Below, one piece after another: positions 1 to 10,893 of a stretch of 64,000 nt of DNA. The notes below the pieces were generated by a model that made no database searches, was not told the origin of the DNA, and worked only from the letters and a program-made list of their open reading frames with translations. Origin of the DNA: Hirsutella rhossiliensis (lineage: Eukaryota; Ascomycota; Sordariomycetes; Hypocreales; Ophiocordycipitaceae); NCBI RefSeq assembly GCF_020360975.1, contig NW_025408677.1, positions 1-64,000 on the forward strand. The letters run 5' to 3'. Position numbers and translations under genes: made by a program. Every line of letters begins with the position of its first letter. The first letter of the stretch is position 1.

Positions 1-830
1 CAGGGAATCCCCAACAAATCAAGGCAACCGTTCTTTCGGGTCCTTTATCGACATTTCAGGTTCTGCGGCATACAACGGACTTTGCTACGTTCTACTTGTC
101 ACCGACGAGTTTAGCGGTATGATGTTTCCTGGTCCTTGACTTCAAAAACGGAAGTTAGCCAGATCATTAAGGACTTTGAAGCCAGGTTAAACGACATGCG
201 GGTGCATCGATCTGCAAGATCAAAATCGACAACGAAAGGACCATCATCAACCTGCCCTTCAACGCGATTCCGAGTTCCAGATCTGGGCTACAGAAGTGAG
301 GCGTTGAGATTGAACTTCCGCCGCCACGCAAGGAACCGACTGGTGGTGCGGAACGACCTGGGGGTATTAATCAGCAACAGATGCGCTGTATGTTCGGCCT
401 TCTGCCGCCAGAACTCTGGCCAGAAGTCTATCGTGCAGCCGTTTGGATACACAATATCCTTCCAAGCCGGAGGAACGACTGGATGTCGCCTGAGAGAAAT
501 GGACCGTTGGTTTCACCAACACTTTCGATGGTACAGACCGCCAAACGTCGACTTTGATGCAAACAAGGATCTCCGACCAGACTGGCGTGGGGTGTATGCG
601 TATGGATGCAAAGCATATCCCTGAACAGCCGATACAAGGCGGAAAGACATCAATCAATTCAAGCTTGGCACGAGCACACGTTGGATACTTTGTTGGCTAC
701 CACGCCAGCAATATCTATCGCATCTGGGTCCAAGCTCAATCAGGTTATCCTGTCCCGAGATGTACGATTCAACGAGGAGGAATTCTTTGATCCAGAAGGA
801 AGAACAGCTCGAGACTGAGGCAATCGCCGA
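1..830 (+). pseudogene. copia integrase region, frameshifted
   Basis: Translations in shifting plus frames give integrase-like blocks: a VTDEFSG segment near 95-120 that fits the first acidic residue of the DDE core, a KEPTGGAER-like block near 335-355, an ELWPEVYRAA block near 412-440, and YGCKAYP near 600-622. A DVRFNEEE block near 760-785 matches the end of copia integrases. No single frame stays open, so this is a pseudogene. The N-terminal zinc-binding part is outside the window. Confidence 0.8.
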
Positions 831-1684
831 GTACAAGCCAACGTCACAGCGCTCGATCCGCTTCCTCAGCGAGACTGGGACACGCTCTTGGATGAATTTC
901 TCTATGAGTTTGATCATCATATCTTGAGGTTCGACCTGGAGGTTCGAACTCGGGGGTGAAGACGCTAGAGGTGCCATCTCAGATGTTAAGACGCTGGATC
1001 GCAGCTTCTGCAGCCTCTATCGCAAGACAGACTTCTCGCCTCTGAGCGAATCCCCGGTCCTTCCGACGCCGGAACCAACACCACAGCTGGACAGAAGGAC
1101 GCCTCACCAGCTTCCAGGTCAACGGGCTCAAAGATTTCAACACCAGACCCACCGTTGCAAACAGACCCGAGCTCACCTGCCCAACGTTCTGTGGCTGGTT
1201 CAAACAGCGATCTAACTGAGCATCATAACGCCGAAAGCTCTCCAGTGGAGTTAGAGTCTCTGCCCCAACAAGACAGAGAAACAAGCTATGATAGCCAAAG
1301 GTCGACTGATTCAAGCGATCCAAGTCCTGAAGGAGTCACCCGGGACACGATCGTAGTTCAACCGCTGCCACCACGCCGGCGACCTTCCTCAGAAGGCAAT
1401 AGCATGCAACCGGACAAGCAGCCGTCAGGTGACCAACCAATTCCTGAAGAACCACGCGGCAAAACGCGCACCCGCCGCAGTCAACAGGAGATTTACGGTG
1501 ACCAGCCAACTCGCAGAGTGACCGGACACCAAAGCCAAGAGGAAGCACGATGATTACGTCAACAGCGTTTCACGGCCCTGCTTCCAGCGGATCAACATCA
1601 GAGGAAACCTCGAAACATTTCATAGTGTCTTTCTTGCCGCAGTCTCTAAGACGGCACGAGATCATCGATTTCACCGCGATGACC
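831..1684 (+). pseudogene. copia pol linker between integrase and reverse transcriptase
   Basis: A low-complexity, Ser/Pro/Gln-rich stretch sits in the position of the disordered linker between integrase and reverse transcriptase in copia polyproteins. One plus frame stays open at 1155-1553 and is rich in S, P, E and Q, with an Arg-rich patch near its end. No domain is recognised. Its role as polyprotein linker is inferred from position only. Confidence 0.55.
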
Positions 1685-2690
1685 TTGTACGACTCCTAAA
1701 CGCTACCAGGATCTGAAAACCACCCGATGGGCCCAGACTTCAAAGAGGCCATAAGGAAGGTGCACGATCTCCTCCGACGTGGCACCTGGAGACTGGTCGA
1801 ACGCAACAAGGCACAGGGATCGCCTCTTCCACTGAAGTGGGTGTTCACCTATAAGTTTGATCAGGACGGATACCTCCAAGGTGCAAAGCTCGGATCTGCG
1901 TCCGTGGCGACCTGCAGGACGAGGACGACGGACGGAGACATATGCAGCCACCCTTGCAGCAAAAACCTTCAGAATCGTGATGGCAATCGCAGCCCGATTC
2001 GGTCTTGACGTTAGACAATTCGACGTTGGTAACGCCTTCCTGTACAGCGACCTAAAGAAGGACCATCCCGTCTACGTCCGGCCCGCAAGGCTTTGTAGAA
2101 CTTGGTTTCTTGAAACCTGGAGAAGGCTCAACCATGATCGCGGAACTTGACAAGGCCTTGTGGTCTTCGAGTCTCCACTGCTCTGGTACAATGAGATCTC
2201 CCAGGCCCTCAAGGAGGCGGGGATTGACCGTACGGATGAAGAACGTGTGTTTACCAACGGCAAAATCCTGGCTCTTGTCTATGTCGACGACATCTTGATT
2301 CTCAACCCACGGCAAGAGAAGAAGGCGGTAAACGACCTGGTCCAGCATCTCCAATCCAAATACGATCTGCGCGAAGAAGAATTTAAGTGGTATCTTGGCA
2401 TCAGGTTGTAAGGATCGACCAAACAGGAAGATCTACCTCTGCCAAGACGCGTACGTCGAGAAATTGCGCGAAAGTTCAAGCTCAGCGACTTGAAACTCCG
2501 AGTACCATCAATCCCCATCGCGACGATCCCGCTCGTCAAGTACAACGGGCAGGCTACCAAGGAAGAGATAAAGGCGTATCAGGAACGAGTTGGATCCTTG
2601 ATGTATATCGCGGCCATGACCAGACCCGATATAGCACGAGCAGCAGCCCAGCTCGCGAGGTTCCTGACAAACCCATCGCCTGAACACCTT
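1685..2690 (+). pseudogene. copia reverse transcriptase, frameshifted
   Basis: Conserved copia RT blocks are readable in shifting frames. WRLVERNKAQGSPLPLKWVF lies at 1788-1848. A DVRQFDVGNAFLYSDL block near 2008-2055 holds the first catalytic Asp. ALVYVDDILIL near 2272-2305 holds the YVDD catalytic pair. A KWYLGIRL block sits near 2386-2409. The segment YQERVGSLMYIAAMTRPDI near 2577-2633 matches the RT/connection end. Frameshifts near 1900, 2090, 2170 and 2410 break the enzyme. Confidence 0.88.
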
Positions 2691-3273
2691 GAAGCCGCAA
2701 ACCAATGCATCCGATACCTATACTCAACGAGATTCCTTGCAATCATGTACGACGGGATGCATCGGGAGAGTACTTGTGATCGCAAGCGACGCGTCATTTG
2801 GAGATGATACCGAGACCCGTCGTTCATCGCAGGGATATGTGATGATGTTGTTCAACGGACCGGTCATATGGAAAGCTGGACTCAAGACACAGTCACGACT
2901 TCAACCACCGAAGCAGAAATTCTCAGCCTAGAGAGAACAACCAAGGAGAGTTACGCCCTGGACCGACTATTGGGATATCTCTCTTGATCTCGGGCCTCTG
3001 AAGATTTACTGCGACAACCTTCAGTCGATCCGACTAGTGGTTGAGGAGAACCAGAGAATCACGACCAAGTTGCGGCACGTTGACATACAGAACATGTGGC
3101 TAAAACAGGAATTCAAGAAGGGTAGGTTCCTAGTGGAATACTTGAAGACTGATCAGATGCCAGCAGACGGATTGACCAAAGCGCTATCGAGAGCGAAATT
3201 CGAGCACTTCAGATCGATGCTGAATCTGACAGATATCAAGAGGGAAGCAAATTTGGAAGTGGGATGTCGATGA
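2691..3273 (+). pseudogene. copia RNase H and polyprotein C-terminus
   Basis: An ASDASFGDDTETRRSSQGY block near 2779-2840 is the start of a copia RNase H with its first catalytic Asp. STTEAE near 2905 supplies the Glu motif. The C-terminal block at 3037-3273 (TTKLRHVDIQ, then QMPADGLTKAL) is typical of the last 70 residues of copia polyproteins. A frame change occurs near 2940. The open frame ends about 60 bases before the polypurine tract, as expected. Confidence 0.85.
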
Positions 3274-3330
3274 CCTTCTAGGTCAGGCTGGTTGTGATAG
3301 CTTCTAGCAGCGTTGACTTGATCACTCAAC

Positions 3331-3341
3331 GCTGGGGGGTG
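3331..3341 (+). promoter_or_regulatory. polypurine tract of the copia element
   Basis: The G-rich run GCTGGGGGGTG directly abuts the TG start of the 3' LTR, the position of the primer for plus-strand DNA synthesis. Confidence 0.75.
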
Positions 3342-3579
3342 TGTCGCATATCAAGCCTGCCTAGGATGATTATTCATGAAGTGGCGATGTTACTCGCAAC
3401 GCCGCTGTTGCCTGCTAGGCAACCACTACCGGTACTGCGTAATCACGCGACGGACCTTTCATTTGCGTATAAAGAGCTGCACAACTCCGTGCGTTCGTTC
3501 ATTCACTTCTTGTTCTTTAGATAATTCTCATCAATTGCCTGATGCCATCTCTGACCCGTGTGGAGCCAAATGTCTGACA
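3342..3579 (+). repeat. copia 3' LTR (238 bp)
   Basis: The LTR starts TGTCGCATATC and ends GTCTGACA. It contains a TATA-like TATAAAG at 3468-3474, a plausible LTR promoter. By direct comparison it differs from the solo LTR at 20123-20360 (opposite strand) at a single base and has the same length. A shorter relative is at 28341-28540. The open frames inside it, on both strands, recur in each copy and are not genes. Confidence 0.92.
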
Positions 3580-3599
3580 AGCTTCCGTTCGCTTGACTG

Positions 3600-4322
3600 G
3601 CAAACCTATTTCGGCGTATATCTCAACATCAACCGACTTCAAAGTCGCGCTTGCATACGCCACATCGTAGTACACAGAGCAAGGGCACTCATGGATATGT
3701 CTATCACATACAAGCAACGCCGAATGTGATTCCTCTGTCCGGAAGCATGGACCTACTGTCGGACGCCAAAGCGTTGTCCGAGTATGACGCGTTGGGCGGG
3801 ATACACTGGGACCAAATCATTGGCTGGAATGCAATACCCCTGGACTCCGCGCCCGAACAATTCGCAGAATATGAGGCCAATCCAGAAAAGGACCTCATCG
3901 CCAATACGGAATATGACCACAAATACGACCAGTATTCTGCTAGTGGCCCTCAGCCACAGCTTGATGAGAAAAATTAAGATCCAGCCGGAGGAAAAACGGC
4001 ATATCAGTATGCCATAGACTTCATGAACAGCGTGGGGATGCTGTGGGGTGGAAGGAGCTTTCCCTATTTACGGCTCCGGATCATGCAGAGAAAACAGCTT
4101 TGATAGAGGCAAAAGCCAAGGAAGCCGCTGAGACAGCTCAGCAAGCCAGCAATGCCGCCAATGATGCCGAACGGGCAGCTACTTCGGTCGACGGTGAGAC
4201 AGATCATCAAGCCGCCTTTGCTGATGCAGAAAGGGCCGTTAAAGCAGCCAGAGGGCAAAAGACCTTGCCAAAAGGTAGCCAGCCTATGCCAAGACTATTT
4301 TGCTCTTCGTACGGATGTTTAT
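3600..4322 (+). pseudogene. fragment of an enterotoxin-like ADP-ribosyltransferase gene
   Basis: Between the copia LTR and Helitron A1, shifting plus frames carry blocks that resemble the catalytic A chain of heat-labile-enterotoxin-like proteins, a family expanded in some insect-associated and endophytic fungi. These are an STS-type segment near 3615-3660, a GYVYHIQATPN segment near 3693-3727 and an ALGG...GW block near 3790-3833. In that block one acidic residue of the usual ExE pair seems to be replaced. Downstream, 4079-4270 encodes an Ala-rich helical stretch. The N-terminus, including any signal peptide, is missing, cut by the LTR, and there are frameshifts near 3660 and 3975. This is a dead fragment. 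Family assignment is by motif memory only. Confidence 0.5.
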
Positions 4323-4340
4323 GCCTTGAGGAACGAAAGG
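4323..4340. repeat. left terminal motif of Helitron A1
   Basis: GCCTTGAGGAACGAAAGG is identical to the left ends of A3 (38358) and A4 (49675). It lies at the 3' side of the Rep-helicase gene. Confidence 0.7.
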
Positions 4341-4399
4341 CCTTCTAACGTGCCCGACCCCGCCCTCTCCCCAAAGTTCTCTCCCTTGATTGGTCCCTT

Positions 4400-6653
4400 G
4401 TGATTGGTCCCTCCTTGCCTCCCTCCTCGTTGGTCGCTGCCCTTCCCCAGCTTCTGTTGCCTTTTCGCGTGCCTTATCCCACCACTAGGCGCCTCCCACC
4501 CTTTGTCCCGCACCTTGGACACGAGCATGATGCCGTCTAGAGTTCGGCAGCGCGATAGCTGCACGTACAGGCCGTACGGGTCGCACTGCGAGGGCACCCG
4601 TTCCATCCATCTTCGTCGTCCGTGTCCCTCGCAGCTCGAGGCCACGCGCTCCAGCGTTTTGCCCTGCACCTTGTAGTCCGTGCACGCGAACGCTGCTGCG
4701 CACGGCAAACCCTTTCGGCTGACGTCGTTGCGTTGCCACGGCCTTTTTCGCTGGCACTGTATCTTAACGGTCATGGGTGTCAACAAGATCGTGCCCGGCG
4801 GCATCCCGACGAAGTGGAGATATCTCGTCGTCTCCGATTCGAGAATGATCCCGCCGGCGGCCGAAGTGGATCGTCATATCGGCCGAGATCCGATGCCCCG
4901 GGTACGCCTTGTCGACAATGACCTCCACCGCCGAGTAGCTCGCGCCGTTCACTAGCTTCAGCCCCTGGTGGGTGTTGTGGTTCACGACGATGGGCATCCC
5001 GGCCACGAACATGAAGACGGCCGGCACCGGGATCGCGCTATCGTCGCCCTGGTTGAGTATCATGATCGCCTCTTCCTCCGTCGGCAGCTCCTCCTTCCAC
5101 TTGTGCTCGGGATGAAAATGCGCATCGTCGACCGCTGCTGGACCCGGAACGCCAGGCTCGCCTCCATGTTCAGGTTCCACCGATTCCTATTGAGCGGCGT
5201 CACCACGGTGATGCCCGTCTCCCAAGGATCCGCCTTCCCCCGGTAGCACCTTGAGTTGAGGAGGTTTAGATCCGTCCGATCCTGCACGCCTAGACGGATC
5301 CGCTTCAGCAGCCTCTGCAGCTCCGGGTCGCCGGCGGCGCGCATCTGCTCGTCCAGCATGACGACCGTCGTGAACCTCTTCCACAGTGCGTGCGCTTTGT
5401 CGTGCTGGTGACGCTGCTCGGCCTTGAACGAGTTGTCTACGTCCCACGAGATGGCCGCGCTAGGCAGGACGATCGACCTCTCTTGGACCGGCCGGAACTG
5501 CTGAAAATCTCCGCAGAAGAGGACGATGGGGATCCCCCCGAAATCTTGCCGCGATCCGCGAAGCCGGCGAAGCCGCTCGTTCACGGCGTGCAGCGTCCGC
5601 GCCCGAGCATGCTCACCTCGTCGATGACGAGCATCCTTCTCCTGCCAATCCATTCGAGACTGGCCGTGGATGAACCGCTCCGCCTGTTTCGGCAGCCGCA
5701 CCGTCAAGGTCTTTGACCATGTTCGCGCCCCGCCCCTTGGTCTTTAGTGAACCCGCAGGCGGAGTGGATCGTGATGCCGTTGATCCGCGCCGCCGCAGTC
5801 CCCGACGTCGCCGTGATCAGCAGACGATTCGAAAGGCTCTTTTACTGAACAGCTCGACGAGTGCCTCGATGATTCGCGACTTGCCGGTACCGCCCTCGCC
5901 ACCGACGAACTGGCGCAGCTGGCAGGCATCGCCCCGTCGGTCTGCTGCATCAAATCGAGCTGGCGGCATATTATCAGAAAAGCGATGGACTGCCTCTTGT
6001 TCAGCGTCAGCCGTGTTGCCAACACCTTGCCCGCCGCGAGGAAGGAGGTTGATGGGCCAAACTGAACGTCCATTCCCGCCCCTGCGTCGATAGCGGTCTC
6101 GTCGGAGTCGGCCATCGTCATTTCGACCTCGTCCTCCCGAAACCGGTCATCACCTTCGCAACGCTGCGCGGCGATCGCTTTCCCAGGCGGCGGGCGTGCT
6201 TTGTATCCCTGGATCATCCTCTCCCTCTCCGAGGGCACTTACCTGCTGCGACTTGATAGCCTTGACCTGATCCTGCGGCGGTAGTGCGGCCCCGGAAAAT
6301 ACCCGCCCTGGCATGCTTAACCCCTGCACCTCGGACGACGTCGATGAGCCGCGTTGCGTCTCCGATGCTGTTGGGCTGATATGTCGCTGCAGACTCCGCG
6401 CCCGCCTCGCCTGCTCCACCCTCCTCGACGTGTGCGACCGTCGGGTCGCCATCGCCGGACGAGGCTGCCCATTGCTTGGCGTCGCGTTTTGCGTCTTCGG
6501 CGGATCGTCGAAGCAGCTGCACGTTGTCGACCAGACATGATATTCTCGGGGCCATAGCGTCTCGAGCCCGCGCCCAGATGCTGTTGATCTCACCTGTTCC
6601 TTCGCCCAGGAAGGACTCCCGGCACGAACAGCGCAAGATGCTGCACGGCTGCC
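4400..6653 (-). pseudogene. Helitron A1 PIF1-type helicase exon, frameshifted
   Basis: This is the third exon of the A1 Rep-helicase gene. It begins with the QHLALF.. segment near 6640 and a coiled, Ala/Gln-rich linker (DNVQLLRRSAEDAKRDAKQW near 6470-6530). The helicase core follows: LTLNKRQSIAFLIICRQLDL near 5950-6010, a shifted Walker A region near 5880-5910, GIPIVLFCGDFQQFRPV near 5490-5540 (motif III), and LQRLLKRIRLGVQDRTDL near 5270-5320. Next come the PVVVNHNTHQGL-like region near 4970-5000 and the motif V/VI block FACTDYKVQG..LYVQLSRCRTLDGI near 4530-4700. PIF1 helicases unwind DNA 5' to 3'. In Helitrons the domain drives rolling-circle strand displacement. At least five frameshifts make this copy inactive. 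Confidence 0.85.
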
Positions 6654-6714
6654 CTTCAGGGGGTGGGTTAGCCTCTCCGATAATGCCCGCTGACAGAGCA
6701 GTTGCCATACACAC
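6654..6714 (-). other. intron 2 of A1 Rep-helicase
   Basis: Read on the minus strand it starts GTGTGTATGG and ends CCTGAAG, with the flanks CCGGAG and GGCAGCCG. Introns at the same place occur in A2 (35760-35829), A3 (41157-41226) and A4 (52509-52601). Confidence 0.6.
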
Positions 6715-8608
6715 CTCCGGTAGCACGACTCGTCATCGTAGGTGAAGTCCTTGCTCAGGTAGCCGTCGAGGCAGACGGTAGCGTGCTTGCCCGGCCGCCT
6801 GAGCACCTGAACCCAGCGTCGTCCCGGCGCCCATCCATCCTCGAAAGACATCTCCCCCCAAGCCGCCCAGCTCTCGTCGTTGCCGATGCGTTTCAGTCTG
6901 ACGATCGATATGTAGTCATACAGGCATAGGCCTTTCAGCAGCTCTCCCCGGTGCTGGTACGCCTCGACGTGGGAGATTCTCAGGCCTTCTTCTTCGACGA
7001 CGACCGACTCATCCAAGGTGTCATCCGTAGCCGCAGCGCCACTGGCTTCTCGGAGATGCCGCCATCGCCGAAAGACTTCCCAGTACAGCAGAGAACAGTT
7101 CAGGTACGCCCACGCGCTGCTGTCGGTGAACTCGGCCGGATATCCGAGAAGGTGAGCGACGACCTCGACCTGTGATAGCGGACGCTCCGTGAACACGCGG
7201 TTCGCCACTCTCATCAGGAACTGTCGCGTCCTGTTCCCTTGACAGGGTCATCGGTGGCAGCGTCTCCGCCACCGTCCCGCCCTCCGTTTGCCGTGCCATC
7301 ACCTGTTGAGGCGGCCAGGAGCTCGGCCGCGGCCGCCACACGCTTCCACACCGGGTCCTCCACCTTGGTCGCGTAGTTCGTGACATAATAGATGAGGGCC
7401 ATTGTCTTGCGCTGCGTCGCAATGAAGGAAATATCATGGTTGTGCCGGGCCCGACAGCAATAGCCTCGTTCCATCGATTGACCATGCTGTGTGTCCTCCG
7501 GATCTGCAGCACCCCGTCTGCCGTGAGGGCGGTCTTGTCGACTAACCTCCATGGCGCCTTGAACCGGCAGAGGTCCCCTTTCCGCCCTCCTTTGCCCAAG
7601 GAATACTTCACACAGGTCGGGCTATGCGTGTGCACCTGCGTCGCGCCGGCACAGAAGTTGGCCTCCTCGATAAACGCGGCCGAGAACTGCGCGGCGTTGT
7701 CCAGCAGGAACCAATACCGCCCGTCACAGATCGCTCCGCTTGCACGGCGCAAAAACTTTCCTGGTCAGATCCTGCCTTGCACGTCAACCCGGCCCCACTT
7801 GGCCATCAGAAGAGTACTTCAGGCTCCCGGTGGCACATCTTAGAGGCGCTATCGATGTATCGGACGATTCGCTCGCGATACGCCGCCTGATCCTCCCCGT
7901 GGATGTCGGCAAGCATCGAGCTGAGATGCGCGTTCCCGTGCAGCCAGAGCAAGCCGTGAACATGAAGCGCCCTCGTTCGTTCGTCTCCACGGCGCCATAG
8001 TACTTGCCGATGCGCCCGAATACCGACTCTTCACCGACCTTCACGTAATGATCGAAGAACAGCTTCATCTCGCGGTGGAAGAACACGGCCGAGCTCATGG
8101 GATCCGATATCGCCAGCCGTGCCCGCTTATACGCATCCCCAAGGCCTTCTAAGAACTCCTCGGCCGCGTCGGGATCGCGTGTGCGGTATGCCGCCAGTCG
8201 CAGCTTCACCGGGTTCGTAATGTCGTTCGGGTTGATGGTGAACCAGATGGCCGGCACGCCATATCCGACGATGAGCGACTGGATTTTCCGCCGCATATTG
8301 AGACGGACCTCTCGACATGGGCTGCCGGTGGCCGTAAAGCGAGAGGCTCCTGAGAGCTCCTTCACGTCACCATCGGTCGTCTTACCCGAGCTCTCAACTC
8401 GACCCTCGCCGCCGCTAGCCTTTCTGTGGTCATCGAACGCACGATGCGCTCTACCTTGCGGAAGTTCTTCCTCCCCACACTCAACATGCTGACCCGGCGG
8501 TTCCTCGACCGCACCCCATGTTGAAGACGAAAATGCGAAGATGTGGTGCAGTGCAAATCGACCACCATGGCGCCGGAGCACGATCTCGGCCCACGCCTGA
8601 AGGTTCAA
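6715..8608 (-). pseudogene. Helitron A1 Helitron-like N domain, HUH Rep and exon 2, frameshifted
   Basis: The minus strand reads RRHGGRFALHH near 8545-8580, TINPNDITNPVKLRLAAYR near 8188-8250, and FFHREMKLFFDHYV, which are Helitron-like N blocks. The HUH block that should read LHVHGLLWLHG near 7935-7970 is out of frame because one base is missing just before it. The Rep tyrosine block YYVTNYATKVEDP lies near 7350-7392. Exon 2 continues to a conserved DGYLSKDF segment ending at 6715. The first intron donor, conserved in the other copies, is deleted here near 7840. The Rep domain would nick and rejoin DNA through the tyrosines. This copy cannot. Confidence 0.82.
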
Positions 8609-10893
8609 GCTTCGAGACGATACGGGGTCTCCGCGGCCGCCTCTGCCTCGACAGCCCTGCCTCGCAAGTTGGCCGTGACCTTCCCCGCGTCGACCATGGT
8701 CTCTTCAACCAGCCTTGGTCCCCCAACGCCAAATGGGAACAGGGTCGGGAACGTCCTGGCAAAGAAGGACGCCTCAAAGGAATCGGTAAACTCACCCCCC
8801 CGCGAAACCCGGATGTATGGCTCACAACCACCGTCGCCACGCCCCCGAACCCCCCCGGCTAGGGACCCGACCCACGCTCTCGGGCCCGCACGGCCGTCGT
8901 CGGCACCTTCACCAACAGCGTCACAGGCAAACTGCAGCTTCTCCACGTCCGCGACGTCTGGCGGTCCGTCGAGCGCGAACATGCCAGAAGACGTCACCTC
9001 GTTGATCGCTGGAACGTTCTGGTCGGGGCAGGCGTCACTTCCATCGCGAACCGCGCCTTCTCCGTTGGGCCCGTGACCTTCACCCTGGCCGCCGGCTTCT
9101 TGTCCTTGGTTGAGCAGGGCGAAGAGCCTCGATCTCCACCGGCCCCTCGTCCACGGCGCGTTCCGTGGGCGGCACAACGTGCGCCGTCCGCGCTTTCTCC
9201 CACCCAGACGGCTCGTTCCGCTCCATACGATCGCACACCGACGACGGTACCCCGTGTATCGAGTCTCCCAGCTCTCCATCTCCGCCGCGTCGATCTCGAT
9301 CTCGGCGTAGTGGGGGTTGTTCCGCTTCAGCCAGACAAGGGCCCTCTCGACCACCCGCCGCCTCACCGACAAGAGACTCGACAGGTCGCTCGGTGCCGGC
9401 TTCTCCGCGCCCTGCCACGAGATGTGGATCTCGTCCAGTGCTTGCAAAAGGGGTGCGGGAGCACTTTGTGGCCAGCTCCTGCACATTGTTCGGAAACACT
9501 GTGATGTGGCCCTGACATGCCTCGGATACTTCACGCTCTGTCTCTGCCCGCCCGGAATGCTATATCTCGTGACAAACCCGTAACATGAGTTCAGCGAGAT
9601 GAGCTTCTCTTCGACCGGCGTCAGTCCCTTGAGCTCATCGGGGAACATGTGCTCGCAGCCAAGGCGACTGTGAAGGTGGATCGCCGGCGACAGGCTCCTG
9701 CGCGCCAGGCATCGGCCACACTCGGCGCACACCGACACGGACTCGCCCTCAGGAAAGCAACTCCGGCATGAAAATGGTGAGCGGCCGCCCTTTGGTACGC
9801 AACTTGACAGCCAATGATCCCATGTAATCTCCCTCAACTCTCCTCTCGTACACTTGCGGTAGCACACCATGCAGGTCCGTATCGGCAACGTGCTCGCATC
9901 GTGGAACGCCTGATAGAAGTCTCGCACCGTCGACACCTTCCTCTCGAGCGGTATTGGCGTGCACCACGTCTGATCGTTAGACAATCTCTCCTTCAAGGCA
10001 AAGTCTTCCTCCAAAAAGCGCAGCACACTCGCCAGGTCTTCGGCCTGCAGCTCCCGTCTCCTATGCCTTCCGATTCCACTTCGGACCTGTTTTATCGGGC
10101 GCCCATCCCGGCTAGGAAGACGGGCTCTTCTCCCGCCTCCGGGACTGCCTCTGTCCGCGCAGCGAGCCGTGCCTCTGCTGCGCCATCGTCCACACCCACC
10201 TGTGCCCTTGGCCGCCGAACCGGTCCCCGACGGAGCTTGGGCAAACCCCATGCAATCGATGCTGCAAATTGCGCCGTTCGTCTTAGGTCTTGGAAAGTCG
10301 TATCCTTGGGCTGCGACAGCTCGGGCGTCGGTCCCCTTTTCGAACGAACACCCGGGACACCGCCGGTCGCCGCCTTATCTCCCCCGTCACCTTCAGGACC
10401 CCTCTCCTGGGGCAAAACGGCCGATGAAGGGGCGGACTGTCAGAGCCCACTGCCCCTGGTCTCCACGTTCTGTAGGCAACACGAACCTCGGAAGCGGACT
10501 CGGTGACTGACGTTGCGCGGAATTTCCGCTGCTGACCAAATTACGGACTTCCGTGCTCTGCTTGACCGCAAACCGCCTCGCGGCGGTCTTCTCGGCAGTG
10601 ACTTTGCGATCGCCCCTGCATGCTTTCTCCATGCGGTTTCTTCGACCGCAGACTGCTTAGGCTGAATCAGCCGGAACGTTAATGCTTCATTCGCCACTGA
10701 TCTGTATCTCCCGAACCGCCCCAACCTTGTCTCCCGTGCTCCGTGCCCCTTCTCGGGAGTTGCCCCTGTATCATCTCCGCACCCCGAAACAGGCACTCCC
10801 CCGTTCCTACCCTCTTCTCCATCCTCGACTGACAACGAACAGGCTCCACGGTGAGCGGCCGCCTCGCCTAGCTTCCTGCAGGACTGTCCGCCA
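8605..10893 (-). pseudogene. Helitron A1 Rep-helicase N-terminal region, frameshifted
   Basis: A probable start is the ATG at 10893-10891, reading MADSPA as in A2. One missing base soon after closes the frame. Next come the repeated (F/L)R.IQPK..AIA.SLP modules (10440-10835 and 10092-10415), then a cysteine-rich part with paired Cys (CMVCYRK, CRSC, CAEC) near 9690-9870. A DUF6570-like region follows: LTPVEEKLISLNSCYGFVTRY near 9580-9640 and HISWQG, LLSVRRRVVERALVWLKRNNPHYAEIEID near 9300-9390. The role of these N-terminal parts is unknown; DNA binding is a guess. Several frameshifts are present. Confidence 0.75.

Larger units (their letters stand above)
1..3579 (+). mobile_element. Ty1/copia retrotransposon remnant, 3' part with 3' LTR
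   Basis: The order integrase, reverse transcriptase, RNase H, polypurine tract, LTR on the plus strand is the Pseudoviridae (Ty1/copia) order. Gag, protease and the 5' LTR lie outside the window. The coding part is broken by many frameshifts and stops, so only conserved blocks can be read. The element ends in a 238-bp LTR beginning TG and ending CA, preceded by a G-rich polypurine tract. A nearly identical LTR lies at 20123-20360 on the other strand, so the family moved recently although this copy cannot encode a working polyprotein. Confidence 0.9.

Noticed and set aside
3376..3729. Open frame on the plus strand, with its twin at 20042-20326 on the minus strand
   Set aside because: Both are LTR sequence read in the same way; the frame recurs only because the LTR recurs.
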